Shown: positions 18,124-27,337 of the stretch, piece by piece
Position numbering within the stretch: the first letter of the stretch is position 1
How the letters are laid out: each line of letters opens with the position of its first letter
Assembly (NCBI RefSeq): GCF_016907275.1
Contig: NZ_JAFBBP010000001.1
Coordinates: 5,570,001 to 5,634,000, forward strand
Length of the DNA stretch: 64,000 bases
Direction of reading: 5' to 3'
Source of the DNA: Micromonospora luteifusca
Lineage (GTDB): Bacteria > Actinomycetota > Actinomycetes > Mycobacteriales > Micromonosporaceae
Position numbers and translations under genes: made by a program
The notes under the pieces: model-generated
Seen by the model: the letters and a program-made list of their open reading frames with translations, nothing else
Databases searched by the model: none
Told to the model about the DNA's origin: nothing

Positions 18124-19193
18124 CGTTCGGACTCTCCTTCCAGATCGACCATCACGCCGCCTTTGGTGAGACTGTGCGAGGCTGCCTGCAGGATCTGCAG
18201 AACCCGGAGGCCGGATCGGCCGTCGGTGAGCGCGGGCGACCCGGTGCGGATGGCGCGCGCGTACTCCTCGACCATGGTTCGCAACGCTTCGCGCTCGGTC
18301 AGTGCCGGCGCCACCATGTCGCCCGAGCGGTAGGACACGAGCATGTCGTGGCGTTCTTCGGCGCCGAGTTCGTCGGGCGTCGCCACGTCGACGCCCCGAT
18401 CGAAGATCGCCAGCCGTTGGCTGGGGTTGAGGTCGTCCCAGACCAGGGTGCGCTTGGACCCGCCGATGATGGCGGTGCGGATCTTGACCGGGGAGAGCCA
18501 GTTGACGTGGATGTGCGCGATCGCGCCGGTGTTGAGCTGGAGCGTGAGGTAGGCGACGCAACTGCGGCCGGCGCCGATGCCGTCGACACCGTGGGCGGCG
18601 ACGGCCACCGGCACCACGTCCGGTGGCAGCACGAAGTCCAGGATGGACAGATCGTGCGGCGCCAGGTCCCAGATCACGTCGATGTCCCGCTGGACCAGGC
18701 CGAGATTGATGCGAACCGAGTCGAGGTAGTGCAGCTCGCCCAGCTCGCCGGCATGCAGCAGCTCGCGGATGCGAAGAACCGCCGGGGTGTAGCAGTAGGT
18801 GTGGTCGCACATGAGCGTGAGCCCGCGCCGGTCGGCTTCCTCGACGAGTTGGCGGCCCTCGTCGTAGGTGGCGGCGAGCGGCTTCTCCACCAGCACGTGC
18901 TTGCCGGCGCGCAGCGCGGCCAACGCCACCGGCAGGTGGGTGCCGGCCGGGGTGGCGATCGCGACGGCCTGCACCGCGTCGTCGGCCAGTACGGTGTCGA
19001 GGTCGTCGGTGACCTGCACGGTCGAGTAGTCCCCGAGCACACGACGGGCCCGTTCGACGTCGAGGTCGCACAGCCAGCGAAGGCGGAACGCGGTGGATCC
19101 CTGGAAGTTGCGAACCAGGTTGGGGCCCCAGTAGCCGGCGCCGATGACGGCGATCCCGATGGGTTTGTCGGACACGGCAGGTGAAGAAGTCAC
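18120..19193 (-). CDS. Gfo/Idh/MocA-family sugar oxidoreductase, WbpB-like
   Basis: This 357-residue NAD(P)-dependent enzyme carries the Rossmann motif GAGYWGPNLVRNF, the family EKPLA motif and a catalytic His in DLAPHDLSILDF. In WbpB-type pathways such an enzyme oxidises C3 of a UDP-HexNAcA, giving the keto sugar used by a WbpE aminotransferase, both of which fit this operon. The start is GTG at 19193; the ribosome binding site is weak and an in-frame GTG six codons later is possible. It is the first gene of the overlapping operon and faces a divergent acyltransferase across 318 bp. Confidence 0.87.
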   Translation of the reverse strand: MTSSPAVSDKPIGIAVIGAGYWGPNLVRNFQGSTAFRLRWLCDLDVERARRVLGDYSTVQVTDDLDTVLADDAVQAVAIATPAGTHLPVALAALRAGKHVLVEKPLAATYDEGRQLVEEADRRGLTLMCDHTYCYTPAVLRIRELLHAGELGELHYLDSVRINLGLVQRDIDVIWDLAPHDLSILDFVLPPDVVPVAVAAHGVDGIGAGRSCVAYLTLQLNTGAIAHIHVNWLSPVKIRTAIIGGSKRTLVWDDLNPSQRLAIFDRGVDVATPDELGAEERHDMLVSYRSGDMVAPALTEREALRTMVEEYARAIRTGSPALTDGRSGLRVLQILQAASHSLTKGGVMVDLEGESER

Positions 19194-19243
19194 GGTGATC
19201 CGTTTCGTCTACGGCGGTTCGTGGTGGGCGACCAAGAGCCGAC

Positions 19244-19344
19244 GTCCGACACAGCGCGGTGTCGGACCAGGATTGGCGCCCGTTGACCTGGCCCGCCCCG
19301 GGAAGCTACCGGCCGGCGATCGGCGTGGACAGCGCTGTGTCGGA
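19244..19344. promoter_or_regulatory. Paired inverted motifs in the divergent intergenic region
   Basis: The 318-bp gap between the divergent oxidoreductase and WbpD-like genes (19194-19511) holds a perfect 9-bp stem (GTCCGACAC, loop AGCGCG, GTGTCGGAC) at 19244-19267 and a 10-bp palindrome ACAGCGCTGT at 19329-19338. The 13-mer TCCGACACAGCGC occurs at 19245-19257 on the plus strand and again, inverted, at 19332-19344. This could be a paired operator for a regulator of both transcripts. I saw no confident -10/-35 hexamers in the rest of the gap. Confidence 0.5.
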
Positions 19345-19511
19345 TTTCGGCGGGCCGCCGCTGGGGAACCCGTACCTTCGGCCCAGGCGTACCGGCTGTC
19401 GGTCGCGTCAATTCCAGCCGACGGGTGCGTGACACCGGCCGCCTCAACGGCAGCCGGCAGTCCGCGCTGGTTCCTACAGTGATGGGCACCGAACCCGCGA
19501 CGAGGAACGAG

Positions 19512-20147
19512 ATGACCGATTCTGTGGAGCCACACCGCAACGACGTGTTCGTCGCACCCGGCGCCGATGTCGACGGACGCGCGACGATCCAGCCCGGCAC
19601 GAAGATCTGGCATCTCGCCCAGGTGCGGGAGGACGCCCGCCTCGGGCGTGACTGCGTGATCGGCCGGGGCGCCTATGTCGGACCGGGCGTACGCCTCGGC
19701 GACAACGTGAAGGTCCAGAACTACGGTCTCGTCTACGAGCCCGCCGTGCTGGGCGACGGTGTCTTCGTGGGGCCCGCGGCAGTGCTCACCAACGACGAGT
19801 ACCCGCGGGCGGTGACGCCGGAGGGCCGGCTCAAGAGCGGTGACGACTGGACAGCGGTCGGGGTCACCGTGGGGGAGGGCGCGGCGATCGGAGCTCGGGC
19901 CGTCTGTGTGGCGCCCGTGACGGTTGGGCGTTGGGCGTTGGTCGCCGCGGGCGCCGTCGTCACCAAGGACGTGCCCGACTTCGCACTCGTGGTTGGCGTC
20001 CCGGCCCGCAGGGTGGGCTGGGTGGGTCGTGCGGGCGAGCCGCTGGCCGCCAAGGGCGAGGGCCGGTTCGTCTGTCCGCGTACGGGCAGTGAGTACCGGG
20101 AGTTGGCCGGCGTGCTGACGGAGGTGTGCTTGCGGGGAGACCTCTGA
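19512..20147 (+). CDS. WbpD-like acyltransferase (left-handed beta-helix)
   Basis: This 211-residue protein is built mostly from hexapeptide repeats and has the IWHLAQVREDARLG and VQNYGLVYEPAVLGDGVF motifs of WbpD/QdtC-type N-acyltransferases, which acylate the 3-amino group of a nucleotide sugar. The ATG at 19512 has GAGGAA about 6 nt upstream; the frame is open back to 19425 but without a better start. It is transcribed away from the sugar operon yet completes a WbpB/E/D-like set with it. The acyl donor is presumed to be an acyl-CoA. Confidence 0.87.
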   Translation: MTDSVEPHRNDVFVAPGADVDGRATIQPGTKIWHLAQVREDARLGRDCVIGRGAYVGPGVRLGDNVKVQNYGLVYEPAVLGDGVFVGPAAVLTNDEYPRAVTPEGRLKSGDDWTAVGVTVGEGAAIGARAVCVAPVTVGRWALVAAGAVVTKDVPDFALVVGVPARRVGWVGRAGEPLAAKGEGRFVCPRTGSEYRELAGVLTEVCLRGDL

Positions 20148-20291
20148 GCTGGGTCGACGGGGTCACTGCCGACCGGGCTGCCCGGCGCACCGACCCGAAC
20201 CGTGGCTTCCCGTCGAGCCGGCGGCGTCCACCGGGCGGGACGCGGCGGGCAGCGTGTCCGGGCGGTGGCCGGCCGTGACAGACTGATCGCT

Positions 20292-21470
20292 GTGTTGCGC
20301 TGGTTGACTGCAGGTGAATCGCACGGTCCCGCCCTCGTCGCGATGTTGGAGGGGGTGCCGGCCGGTATCGAGGTGACCACCACCGAGATCGCCGACGAGC
20401 TGGCCCGCCGGCGGCTGGGCTACGGCCGTGGTGCCCGGATGTCGTTCGAGCGGGACGAGGTCGAGGTGCTCGGCGGCCTGCGGCACGGTGTCACCCTGGG
20501 CAGCCCGGTGGCGATCCGGGTCGGCAACTCCGAGTGGCCGAAGTGGCAGACGGTGATGGCCGCCGACCCGGTCGACCCCGACGAGCTGGCCCGACAGGCC
20601 CGCAACGCCCCGCTGACGCGTCCCCGACCGGGCCACGCCGACCTGGCCGGCATGCAGAAGTACGGTCACACCGACGCCCGGCCGATCCTCGAACGCGCCA
20701 GCGCACGGGAGACCGCCGCCCGGGTTGCCGTCGGCACGGTCGCCAAGGCGCTGATCCGGCAGGCGCTCGGCATCGAGATCGTCTCGCACGTCATCGAGTT
20801 GGGTCCGGTGGCCGCGAAGCCCGGGCTGCGGCCCACCCCGGCCGACGCCGCCCGGATCGACGCCGACCCGCTGCGCTGCCTCGACCCGGAGGCCAGCGCC
20901 CTGATGGTCGCCGAGGTCGATGCCGCGAAGAAGGCCGCCGACACCCTCGGCGGCGTCGTCGAGGTGCTGGCCTACGGGGTGCCGCCGGGGCTGGGCAGCC
21001 ACGTGCAGTGGGACCGCAAACTCGACGCCCGACTGGCCACCGCGCTGATGTCCATCCAGGCGATCAAGGGCGTGGAGATCGGCGACGGCTGGCAGCAGGC
21101 CCGGTCCCGCGGCTCGGAGGCGCACGACGAGATCATCGCCTCGGCCACCGGCGTCCGTCGGGTCACCGACCGGGCCGGCGGGCTGGAGGGTGGCATCACC
21201 ACCGGCGAGCCGCTGCGGGTTCGCGCCGCGATGAAGCCGATCTCCTCGCTGAACCGGGCGCTGGCCACCGTGGATGTCGCCACCGGTGAGCCGGCCACCG
21301 CGATCAACCAGCGGTCCGACGTCTGTGCGGTGCCCGCCGCGGCGGTGGTCGCCGAGGCGATGGTGGCGCTGGTGCTCGCCGAGGCGGCCACCGAGAAGTT
21401 CGGCGGTGACTCGATCCCCGAGATCCGCCGCAACCTCGCCGGTTACCTCGATGCCCTGGTCATCCGCTGA
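20292..21470 (+). CDS. aroC: Chorismate synthase
   Basis: The product converts 5-enolpyruvylshikimate-3-phosphate to chorismate, the last step of the shikimate pathway, with reduced FMN. The 392-residue length and motifs ([13 protein letters not shown] near the N-terminus, [32 protein letters not shown], the C-terminal ATEKFGGDS) match the family. The start is GTG at 20292, directly before [11 protein letters not shown]; the frame continues upstream but the extra residues are Arg-rich. The stop overlaps aroK as TGATG. Confidence 0.97.
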   Translation: MLRWLTAGESHGPALVAMLEGVPAGIEVTTTEIADELARRRLGYGRGARMSFERDEVEVLGGLRHGVTLGSPVAIRVGNSEWPKWQTVMAADPVDPDELARQARNAPLTRPRPGHADLAGMQKYGHTDARPILERASARETAARVAVGTVAKALIRQALGIEIVSHVIELGPVAAKPGLRPTPADAARIDADPLRCLDPEASALMVAEVDAAKKAADTLGGVVEVLAYGVPPGLGSHVQWDRKLDARLATALMSIQAIKGVEIGDGWQQARSRGSEAHDEIIASATGVRRVTDRAGGLEGGITTGEPLRVRAAMKPISSLNRALATVDVATGEPATAINQRSDVCAVPAAAVVAEAMVALVLAEAATEKFGGDSIPEIRRNLAGYLDALVIR

Positions 21471-21973
21471 TGGCACCTGTCGTCGTGCTGGTCGGCGTGC
21501 CCGGCTGCGGCAAGACCACCGTCGGGCGGGCACTCGCCGCCACCCTCGGGGTGGAGTTCCGCGACACCGACCTCGACATCGAGCAGATGGCCGGCAAGCC
21601 GATCCCGGAGATCTTCATTGACGAGGGTGAGGAGCACTTCCGTACCTTGGAGCGGGCCGCGGTGGCCGCGGCGCTGGCTGCCGGCACGGGCGTGCTCGCC
21701 CTCGGTGGCGGCGCGGTGCTGGCCGAGGAGACCCGGGCGGCCCTGATCGGTCACCGGGTGGTGCACCTCTCGGTCGAGCTGCCCGACGCGGTGAAACGCG
21801 TCGGGCTCGGCGCCGGTCGACCGCTGCTGGCGATCAATCCGCGGGCCACCCTGAAGCACCTGATGGACCAGCGTCGGCCGCTCTACGCCGAGGTGGCCAC
21901 CGAGACGGTGGTCACCGACGGCCGGGCCCCGGCCGAGGTCGTCGTCGAGATCGCCGCTCTGCTGCCCCGTTGA
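21470..21973 (+). CDS. aroK: Shikimate kinase
   Basis: This 167-residue P-loop kinase phosphorylates shikimate with ATP. Walker A is GVPGCGKTT (Lys15), the shikimate-binding Asp is Asp34 in RDTDLDIEQ, and GGGAVL and the LID segment GAGRPLL are present. Its ATG shares a base with the aroC stop, so the two are translationally coupled. A 16-bp hairpin starts immediately after the stop codon, ending the aroC-aroK transcript before the hydrolase/WYL pair. Confidence 0.97.
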   Translation: MAPVVVLVGVPGCGKTTVGRALAATLGVEFRDTDLDIEQMAGKPIPEIFIDEGEEHFRTLERAAVAAALAAGTGVLALGGGAVLAEETRAALIGHRVVHLSVELPDAVKRVGLGAGRPLLAINPRATLKHLMDQRRPLYAEVATETVVTDGRAPAEVVVEIAALLPR

Positions 21974-22010
21974 CCCCGGCCGGGCCGGTGAGCTACCGGC
22001 CCGGCCGGGG
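21974..22010 (+). terminator. Strong hairpin terminator after aroK
   Basis: A perfect 16-bp GC-rich inverted repeat (arms 21974-21989 and 21995-22010, loop GAGCT) begins at the base after the aroK stop. No T-tract follows. It lies between the plus-strand aroK and the convergent hydrolase, so it may stop transcription from both sides. Confidence 0.8.
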
Positions 22011-22068
22011 GTCGTGCCGGTAACCGACGTCGTCGTGGACGGTCGTCGGCGGCCGGCCCAGGGGCCCC

Positions 22069-22797
22069 TCAGCCTCGGGCGGCGGCGTCGAGCACGTCGG
22101 CCAGGGCTTTCGGCTCGCTGAGCATCGGCCAGTGCCCGGTGGGCAGCTCGAACAGTTGGCCACCGGCCAACCCGGTGAAGAACGGGTGCTCCTCGCCGAT
22201 CATCTGCCGCACCACCGTCAGCGGGAAGGTGCTGGCGACCAGCGCGGTCGGCACCGGGCGTCCGCCCGTGCGCCGCACCGGGTCGGTGGCCGCCCCCAGC
22301 GGGTGCGGGGTGGCCCGGGCACGCAGCAGGGCCAGCGTCGGCTCGTCCAGACCGGCCAGGTTGGTCGGGTCGGCGGCCGGGTCCCAGGCCGGCGGCGGCA
22401 GCAGGTGCCCGGTGCCGATCGCGGCGCGAAGCCGCTGCTGCTCCTCCGGTGGCACCGTGTCGAACTGCGCGACGCCGTCCGGCAACGGCCCACTCTCCAC
22501 ATAGATCACCCGGGCGATCCGGTCCGGAATGCGGTCCGCCGCCTGGGCGGCCGGCATTCCGCCGCCGGAGTGACCCACCAGCAGCACGTCGTGCAGGGCC
22601 TCGACCTCGATCAGCCGGACGATGTCGGCGGTGTGCGTGTCCAGGCCGACCTCCGGCCCGGCGAGGTGGTCGCGCTCGGCCACCCCGGTCAGCGTCATCG
22701 GGTACACCTCGTGCCCCTGCGCGCGCAGCGCCGTGGTCACCTCCCGCCACGCCCAGGCGCCCAACCAGAACCCTGGAACCAGCACGAACGTCGCCAT
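22069..22797 (-). CDS. Alpha/beta hydrolase
   Basis: This 242-residue alpha/beta-hydrolase-fold protein has an oxyanion region VPGFWLGAWAW, the nucleophile elbow GHSGGG (Ser77) and a late catalytic His in LPTGHWPML. It resembles small esterases of the EstC/MenH-like type (the salicylate-esterase-like HxxGAWxW start). No signal peptide is seen, so it is cytoplasmic. It is transcribed divergently from the WYL regulator, with a shared operator-like repeat between them, and is probably that regulator's target. The substrate is unknown. Confidence 0.87.
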   Translation of the reverse strand: MATFVLVPGFWLGAWAWREVTTALRAQGHEVYPMTLTGVAERDHLAGPEVGLDTHTADIVRLIEVEALHDVLLVGHSGGGMPAAQAADRIPDRIARVIYVESGPLPDGVAQFDTVPPEEQQRLRAAIGTGHLLPPPAWDPAADPTNLAGLDEPTLALLRARATPHPLGAATDPVRRTGGRPVPTALVASTFPLTVVRQMIGEEHPFFTGLAGGQLFELPTGHWPMLSEPKALADVLDAAARG

Positions 22798-22835
22798 CTG
22801 TCGCTCCTTCTCTCGGTTACCGGATGACCGTACGA

Positions 22836-22866
22836 TCGAAACCGGACAGAATCCGCCCGGTTTCGA
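22836..22866. promoter_or_regulatory. Inverted-repeat operator between hydrolase and WYL regulator
   Basis: A perfect 10-bp inverted repeat, TCGAAACCGG and CCGGTTTCGA, separated by 11 bp, lies in the 79-bp divergent intergenic region. Its right arm reaches the GAGGAG ribosome binding site of the regulator gene. The half-site spacing of about two helical turns fits a dimeric regulator, most simply the WYL protein acting on itself and on the hydrolase. Confidence 0.6.
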
Positions 22867-22876
22867 GGAGTGGTCC

Positions 22877-23875
22877 GTGTCTCATCCCGCCGGCCGGGTG
22901 CTGGCCCTGCTCGAACTGCTGCAGACCCGGCACCGGTCGACGGCCGTCGAGCTCGCGGCGCGGCTCGGCGTGGACGAGCGGACCGTGCGCCGGTACGCGG
23001 CCACCCTGGTCGAGCTGGGCATCCCCGTCATCGCCGACCGGGGCCGCTACGGTGGCTATCGGCTGCACCACGGGTACAAGCTGCCGCCGCTGATGCTCAC
23101 CGACGACGAGGCGGTGGCCGTGCTGCTGGGCCTGGTCGTCGCCGAACGGGTCGGGCTGGCCACCGAGCTGCCGGCCACCGCCACCGCGCTGGCCAAGATC
23201 CGCCGGGTGTTGCCGGTGGCGCTCGCCGACCGGCTGACCGCCGTGCAGGAGCACCTCGGCTTCACCCTGCGCCGCCGGGAGCCGGAGCGGGGACCGGCCT
23301 CCGGCACGCTGCTCACCCTGGCCGCGGCCGCCCGACACCGGCAGCGGGTGGCGCTGGACTACCGCTCCTGGCGAGGAAAGCAGTCGAACCGTGAGCTCGA
23401 CCCGTACGGGCTGGTGTTCCACTCCGGCCGCTGGTACGTCATCGGCCACGACCACCGGCGCGGGGAGGTCCGCACCTTCCGGCTCGACCGGATCGGCACC
23501 GTGACGCCCGGATCGGCGACGTTCACCGTGCCGGACGGCTTCGACCCGGTGGCCCGGGTGGCCCGGTCGCTGGCCGGCGTGCCCTACACGCACGAGGTCG
23601 AGGTGCTGTTGGAGACCGATCTGGTCGCCGCCCAGCGCCGCGTTCCGCCCAGCGTGGCCGAGTTGACCGCCACCACCGCCGGAGTGGTGCTGCGGGCCCG
23701 GGCGGAGAGCCTGCCCGGGATGGCCGCGCTGCTCGCGGGGCTGGGCTGCGCGTTCACCGTGCGGCACCCGGACGCGCTGCGTGTCGCCGTGGCCGAGCAC
23801 GCGCGCCTGCTGGCGGAGTGGGCCGCCCGGCCAGCAGGTGGGCAGACCCCGTCACCGCGCCGCCCGCTGGACTAG
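22877..23875 (+). CDS. HTH-WYL transcriptional regulator
   Basis: This 332-residue DNA-binding protein has an N-terminal winged helix ([34 protein letters not shown]), a middle WYL domain ([33 protein letters not shown]) and a C-terminal WCX-like extension. WYL domains usually sense a nucleic-acid or small-molecule ligand. The GTG start at 22877 is supported by GAGGAG 7 nt upstream. It is probably autoregulated through the inverted repeat that ends at its ribosome binding site. It ends only 10 nt before aroB, so aroB may be partly read from this promoter. Confidence 0.9.
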   Translation: MSHPAGRVLALLELLQTRHRSTAVELAARLGVDERTVRRYAATLVELGIPVIADRGRYGGYRLHHGYKLPPLMLTDDEAVAVLLGLVVAERVGLATELPATATALAKIRRVLPVALADRLTAVQEHLGFTLRRREPERGPASGTLLTLAAAARHRQRVALDYRSWRGKQSNRELDPYGLVFHSGRWYVIGHDHRRGEVRTFRLDRIGTVTPGSATFTVPDGFDPVARVARSLAGVPYTHEVEVLLETDLVAAQRRVPPSVAELTATTAGVVLRARAESLPGMAALLAGLGCAFTVRHPDALRVAVAEHARLLAEWAARPAGGQTPSPRRPLD

Positions 23876-23885
23876 GCTGCCGGCG

Positions 23886-24965
23886 ATGGACGACGTGACC
23901 CGGATTCCGGTCGGCGGCGAGCGGCCGTACGACGTGTTGGTTGGCCGTGACCTGCTGGGCGCGCTGCCCGGCCTGCTGCCCGGTGCGAGCCGGGCGGCGG
24001 TGCTGCACGCGCCCCCGCTCAAGGCCCTCGCGGACGCGGTGGGCGAGCGACTGCGCGCCGCCGGCGTCGAACCGCTGCCGATCGAGGTGCCCGACGCCGA
24101 GTCGGGCAAGCAGATCGACGTGGCCGCCGCCTGTTGGGATCGCCTCGGAGCGGTCGGGTTCACCCGCTCCGACGCGGTGGTCGGGGTGGGCGGCGGCGCG
24201 GTGACCGACCTGGCCGGCTTCGTCGCGGCCTCTTGGCTGCGGGGGGTGCGCTGGGTGCCGGTGGCAACCTCGCTGCTGGGCATGGTGGATGCCGCCGTGG
24301 GCGGCAAGACGGGCATCAACACGGCTGCCGGCAAGAACCTGGTGGGCGCGTTCCACCCACCGGTCGGTGTGCTGGCCGATCTGGCGACCCTGGACAGCCT
24401 GCCCGCGGTCGACCTGGCGGCCGGGCTCGCCGAGGTGGTCAAGTGCGGGTTCATCGCCGACCCGGCGATCCTGGACCTCGTCGAGCGTGACCCGGTGGCG
24501 GCCACCGACGTGCGCGGGCCGGCGACGCGGGAGCTGATCGAACGGGCGATCCGGGTCAAGGCCGACGTGGTCACCGGTGACCTGCGCGAGTCGGGCGTAC
24601 GGGAGGTGCTCAACTACGGTCACACCCTCGCCCACGCGATCGAGCAGAACGAGGGCTACCGCTGGCGACACGGCCATGCCGTCGCCGTCGGCCTGGTCTA
24701 CGCGGCCGCGCTGGCCCGGCTCGCCGGCCGGCTGGACGACTCGACCGCCGACCGGCACCGGGCCACCCTGACCGCGCTCGGCCTGCCGGTGAGCTACCCG
24801 GCTGAGGCCTGGCCGCGACTGCTGGCCGCGATGCGCGTGGACAAGAAGGCCCGCGGCAGTCAGCTTCGCTTCGTGGTGCTCGACGGGCTGGCCCGGCCAG
24901 CGATGCTGGAGGGCCCGGACGACGCGCTGCTGGAGGCCGCCTACCAGGAGGTCTGTGCCCCATGA
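23886..24965 (+). CDS. aroB: 3-dehydroquinate synthase
   Basis: This 359-residue NAD- and metal-dependent enzyme converts DAHP to 3-dehydroquinate. It has the glycine-rich [13 protein letters not shown], the [18 protein letters not shown] phosphate site, AEVVKCG (metal Glu), [11 protein letters not shown] and [10 protein letters not shown] (metal His residues). Start ATG 23886 lies just after the WYL regulator stop. The stop overlaps aroQ as ATGA. Confidence 0.97.
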   Translation: MDDVTRIPVGGERPYDVLVGRDLLGALPGLLPGASRAAVLHAPPLKALADAVGERLRAAGVEPLPIEVPDAESGKQIDVAAACWDRLGAVGFTRSDAVVGVGGGAVTDLAGFVAASWLRGVRWVPVATSLLGMVDAAVGGKTGINTAAGKNLVGAFHPPVGVLADLATLDSLPAVDLAAGLAEVVKCGFIADPAILDLVERDPVAATDVRGPATRELIERAIRVKADVVTGDLRESGVREVLNYGHTLAHAIEQNEGYRWRHGHAVAVGLVYAAALARLAGRLDDSTADRHRATLTALGLPVSYPAEAWPRLLAAMRVDKKARGSQLRFVVLDGLARPAMLEGPDDALLEAAYQEVCAP

Positions 24966-25387
24966 GGGTGTACGTGTTGAACGGGCCGAACCTGGGCCGG
25001 TTGGGCACCCGCGAGCCCGACGTGTACGGCGCGACCACCTATGCCGACCTGGTCGCGCTCTGCGAGTCCACGGGTGCGCAGTTGGGGTTGGACGTGACGG
25101 TCCGGCAGACCGATGCCGAGCACGAACTGCTGGGCTGGCTGCACACTGCCGCTGACGAGGGTGCCGCGGTGGTGCTCAACCCGGCGGCCTGGTCGCACTA
25201 CTCGTACGCCGTGCGGGACGCCTGCGCCATGCTGCGGGGTCCGCTGGTGGAGGTGCACCTCTCCAACATCCACGCCCGCGAGGAGTTCCGGCACCATTCG
25301 GTGGTGTCGGCGGTGGCGACCGGGGTGATCTGTGGTCTCGGCATCGACGGCTATCGCCTCGCGCTGCACCACCTGGCCGCCCGCTGA
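24962..25387 (+). CDS. aroQ: Type II 3-dehydroquinate dehydratase
   Basis: This 141-residue enzyme dehydrates 3-dehydroquinate to 3-dehydroshikimate and normally forms a dodecamer. It shows the type II signature [17 protein letters not shown] with the flexible-loop Arg and catalytic Tyr, [15 protein letters not shown], and the catalytic His in [14 protein letters not shown]. It overlaps aroB by 4 nt. It is followed after 86 bp by efp, a common actinobacterial order. Confidence 0.97.
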   Translation: MRVYVLNGPNLGRLGTREPDVYGATTYADLVALCESTGAQLGLDVTVRQTDAEHELLGWLHTAADEGAAVVLNPAAWSHYSYAVRDACAMLRGPLVEVHLSNIHAREEFRHHSVVSAVATGVICGLGIDGYRLALHHLAAR

Positions 25388-25473
25388 GGGGTCGCCCCGA
25401 GCGGGGGCCGTCCGATTCGACGCAGCTTGTAGACTTGCCAGGTCTGTCCGCCAATTGATGATCAAGGCAGGAA

Positions 25474-26031
25474 ATGGCCTCCACCAACGACCTCAAAAAC
25501 GGCCTGGTTCTCAACCTTGACGGCGAGCTCTGGGCCGTCGTCGAGTTCCAGCACGTCAAGCCCGGTAAGGGTGGTGCCTTCGTGCGCACCACGCTGAAGA
25601 ACGTGCTGTCCGGGAAGGTGGTCGACAAGACCTTCAACGCGGGCACCAAGGTCGAAACCGCGACCGTGGACAAGCGCACGATGCAGTACCTGTACGCCGA
25701 CGGCGAGGACTTCGTCTTCATGGATCTGGAGACCTTCGACCAGATCACCGTGCCCGGTGGCACTGTCGGCGAGGCAGCCAACTACCTGCTGCCCGAGGCG
25801 GAGGCGACCGTCGCCCAGCACGAGGGTGTGCCGCTCTACATCGAGCTGCCCACCAGCGTCGTGCTGGAGGTCACCTACACCGAGCCGGGCCTGCAGGGCG
25901 ACCGCTCGACCGGCGGCACCAAGCCGGCGACCGTGGAGACCGGTGCCACCGTGCCGGTGCCGCTGTTCATCACCACCGGCGAGAAGATCAAGGTCGACAC
26001 CCGCGACGGCCGTTACCTCGGCCGCGCCTGA
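25474..26031 (+). CDS. efp: Translation elongation factor P
   Basis: This 185-residue factor rescues ribosomes stalled on polyproline stretches. It has the three beta-barrel domains of the family, the tip loop [16 protein letters not shown] carrying the lysine that is modified in some bacteria, and the C-terminal signature region [23 protein letters not shown]. The ATG has GGCAGG upstream; a TAGACT -10-like hexamer at 25430-25435 could be its own promoter but lacks a good -35. Its stop overlaps nusB as TGATG. Confidence 0.97.
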   Translation: MASTNDLKNGLVLNLDGELWAVVEFQHVKPGKGGAFVRTTLKNVLSGKVVDKTFNAGTKVETATVDKRTMQYLYADGEDFVFMDLETFDQITVPGGTVGEAANYLLPEAEATVAQHEGVPLYIELPTSVVLEVTYTEPGLQGDRSTGGTKPATVETGATVPVPLFITTGEKIKVDTRDGRYLGRA

Positions 26032-26465
26032 TGGCTGAGGGTGCCAAGCAGCAGATGCCGGCGCGCCGCAAGGCGCGCAAGCGGGCGCTGGATGTCCTCT
26101 ACGAGGCCGACCTACGGGACAAGCCTCCGGTGGAGGTGCTGGCCGGCTACGTGCAGCGGATCGAGCAGCCCCGACCGGAGCACCTGGGCTACGCGGTGGG
26201 GCTGGTCGAGGGTGTTGCCGAGCACCTCAACCGGATCGACGAGCTGATCGCCAGCTACGCCGAGGGTTGGACGTTGGAGCGGATGCCGGTCGTCGACCGG
26301 AATCTGGCCCGGATCGCCGTCTACGAGCTGCTCTACGTCGACGAGATCGACGACGCGGTGGCGATCAGCGAGGCCGTGGAGTTGGCCCGGCAGATGTCGA
26401 CCGACGATTCGCCGCGCTTCCTCAACGGGGTGCTCGGCCGGATCGCGGAGTACGCCACCCGCTGA
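26031..26465 (+). CDS. nusB: Transcription antitermination factor NusB
   Basis: This 144-residue RNA-binding factor works with NusE/S10 in rRNA antitermination. It has the Arg-rich N-terminus RRKARKRALDVLYEADLRDK and the C-terminal AVELARQMSTDDSPRFLNGVLGRIAEY typical of NusB. It is translationally coupled to efp by TGATG and is the last gene before a bidirectional terminator. Confidence 0.96.
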   Translation: MAEGAKQQMPARRKARKRALDVLYEADLRDKPPVEVLAGYVQRIEQPRPEHLGYAVGLVEGVAEHLNRIDELIASYAEGWTLERMPVVDRNLARIAVYELLYVDEIDDAVAISEAVELARQMSTDDSPRFLNGVLGRIAEYATR

Positions 26466-26513
26466 GTCAGCGCGCGCCAGCACAGCACCACGCAGTGCCA
26501 GCGCCACGAACGA

Positions 26514-26545
26514 AAAGGGCCCGTGCCGGATGGCACGGGCCCTTT
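26514..26545. terminator. Bidirectional terminator between nusB and bldD
   Basis: A perfect 14-bp stem (AAAGGGCCCGTGCC, loop GGAT, GGCACGGGCCCTTT) is flanked by A residues on one side and T residues on the other, so it can act as an intrinsic terminator on either strand between the convergent nusB and bldD genes. Confidence 0.9.
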
Positions 26546-26560
26546 CGGTCGAGCGACAAC

Positions 26561-27049
26561 TCAGGAGGCGAAGAACGCCCGGGGGTCGGCCACCAGCACA
26601 CCGTGCTCGGTGAGCCGCTCGATCAGGCCCGACGGCGAGGCGTCGTAGACGATGGCGAGCGCCCGCAGGTCGTCGGCGCGGATCGAGAGCACCCGGCCGT
26701 TGTAGTCGCCGCGCTGCTGCTGGATGGCGCGGGCGTAGCGGGCGACGTAGGCCAGGTCCTCGGAGGCCTCGTCGTAGAGCCGCTCCAGGTCCAGGACGAT
26801 CTTGCTGGTGGGCTCGTGACGGACTCCACTGCCGTCGGGCAGCAGTTCCGAGACGGGGACACGGTAGAACTCGGCCAACTCGGCCAGACGGGACACCGTC
26901 ACGGCCCGGTCGCCGCGCTCGTACGAGCCGACCACCACGGCCTTCCACCGCCCGTTCGACTTCTCCTCCACACCCTGCAGGGAAAGACCCTGCTGCTGGC
27001 GGATGGAGCGCAGGCGGGCGCCCAGAGACTTGGCGTATTCAGAGGGCAT
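26561..27049 (-). CDS. bldD: Developmental regulator BldD (c-di-GMP-responsive)
   Basis: This 162-residue protein matches BldD, the master repressor of development in sporulating actinomycetes. The N-terminal HTH (about residues 4-70, LRSIRQQQGLSLQGVEEKS and VVVGSYERGDRAVTVSRLAEL) is nearly identical to what I recall of Streptomyces BldD. The C-terminal c-di-GMP signature RGD-x8-RxxD is intact (Arg113-Asp115 and Arg124-Asp127). It probably dimerises with tetrameric c-di-GMP and represses sporulation genes. It diverges from pyrR across about 290 bp, where no clear BldD box was recognised by eye. The start is ATG at 27049. Confidence 0.95.
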   Translation of the reverse strand: MPSEYAKSLGARLRSIRQQQGLSLQGVEEKSNGRWKAVVVGSYERGDRAVTVSRLAELAEFYRVPVSELLPDGSGVRHEPTSKIVLDLERLYDEASEDLAYVARYARAIQQQRGDYNGRVLSIRADDLRALAIVYDASPSGLIERLTEHGVLVADPRAFFAS

Positions 27050-27295
27050 TCGGACACTCCCAGTGCTGCTCGGGGTTCTCCCGTCGATCGCTACGGAGCG
27101 TGACGGTACGGGGAATGCGACAACTGGTCAAGTGGTCGTGACCCGACCGTTGGGGAGCGTCCGGCAAGTTTTCCCCTTTTCCTGGGGCTGATCCGGTGGT
27201 CAGTGGCCGCCGTCCATCGGCACGGTGACCACTGGTAACGTGGCGTGAAGCCCCGGTCAGGTCCGCTGTGCGGTCCGGCCGGAGGTGCCCGACAT

Positions 27296-27331
27296 CCTTT
27301 AACGACCCGTCCCGTGAGGCGGGGAAGGAGG
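27296..27331 (+). promoter_or_regulatory. PyrR-binding RNA hairpin in the pyr leader
   Basis: The leader folds into a stem of CCTT (27296-27299) with AAGG (27325-27328) and CCCG (27306-27309) with CGGG (27320-27323), closing on the loop TCCCGTGAGG, which fits the PyrR-binding-loop consensus. The lower stem contains part of the AAGGAGG Shine-Dalgarno of pyrR, so UMP-bound PyrR should block translation initiation rather than cause termination. A possible extended -10 (TGGTAACGT, 27233-27241) lies upstream. The rest of 27050-27295 shows no gene. Confidence 0.82.
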
Positions 27332-27337
27332 TCCGCC

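Noticed and set aside
27050..27295. BldD box for autoregulation of bldD
   Set aside because: Sequences such as GTGACCACTGGTAAC resemble the consensus only partly; I could not fit the palindrome well enough to report a site.
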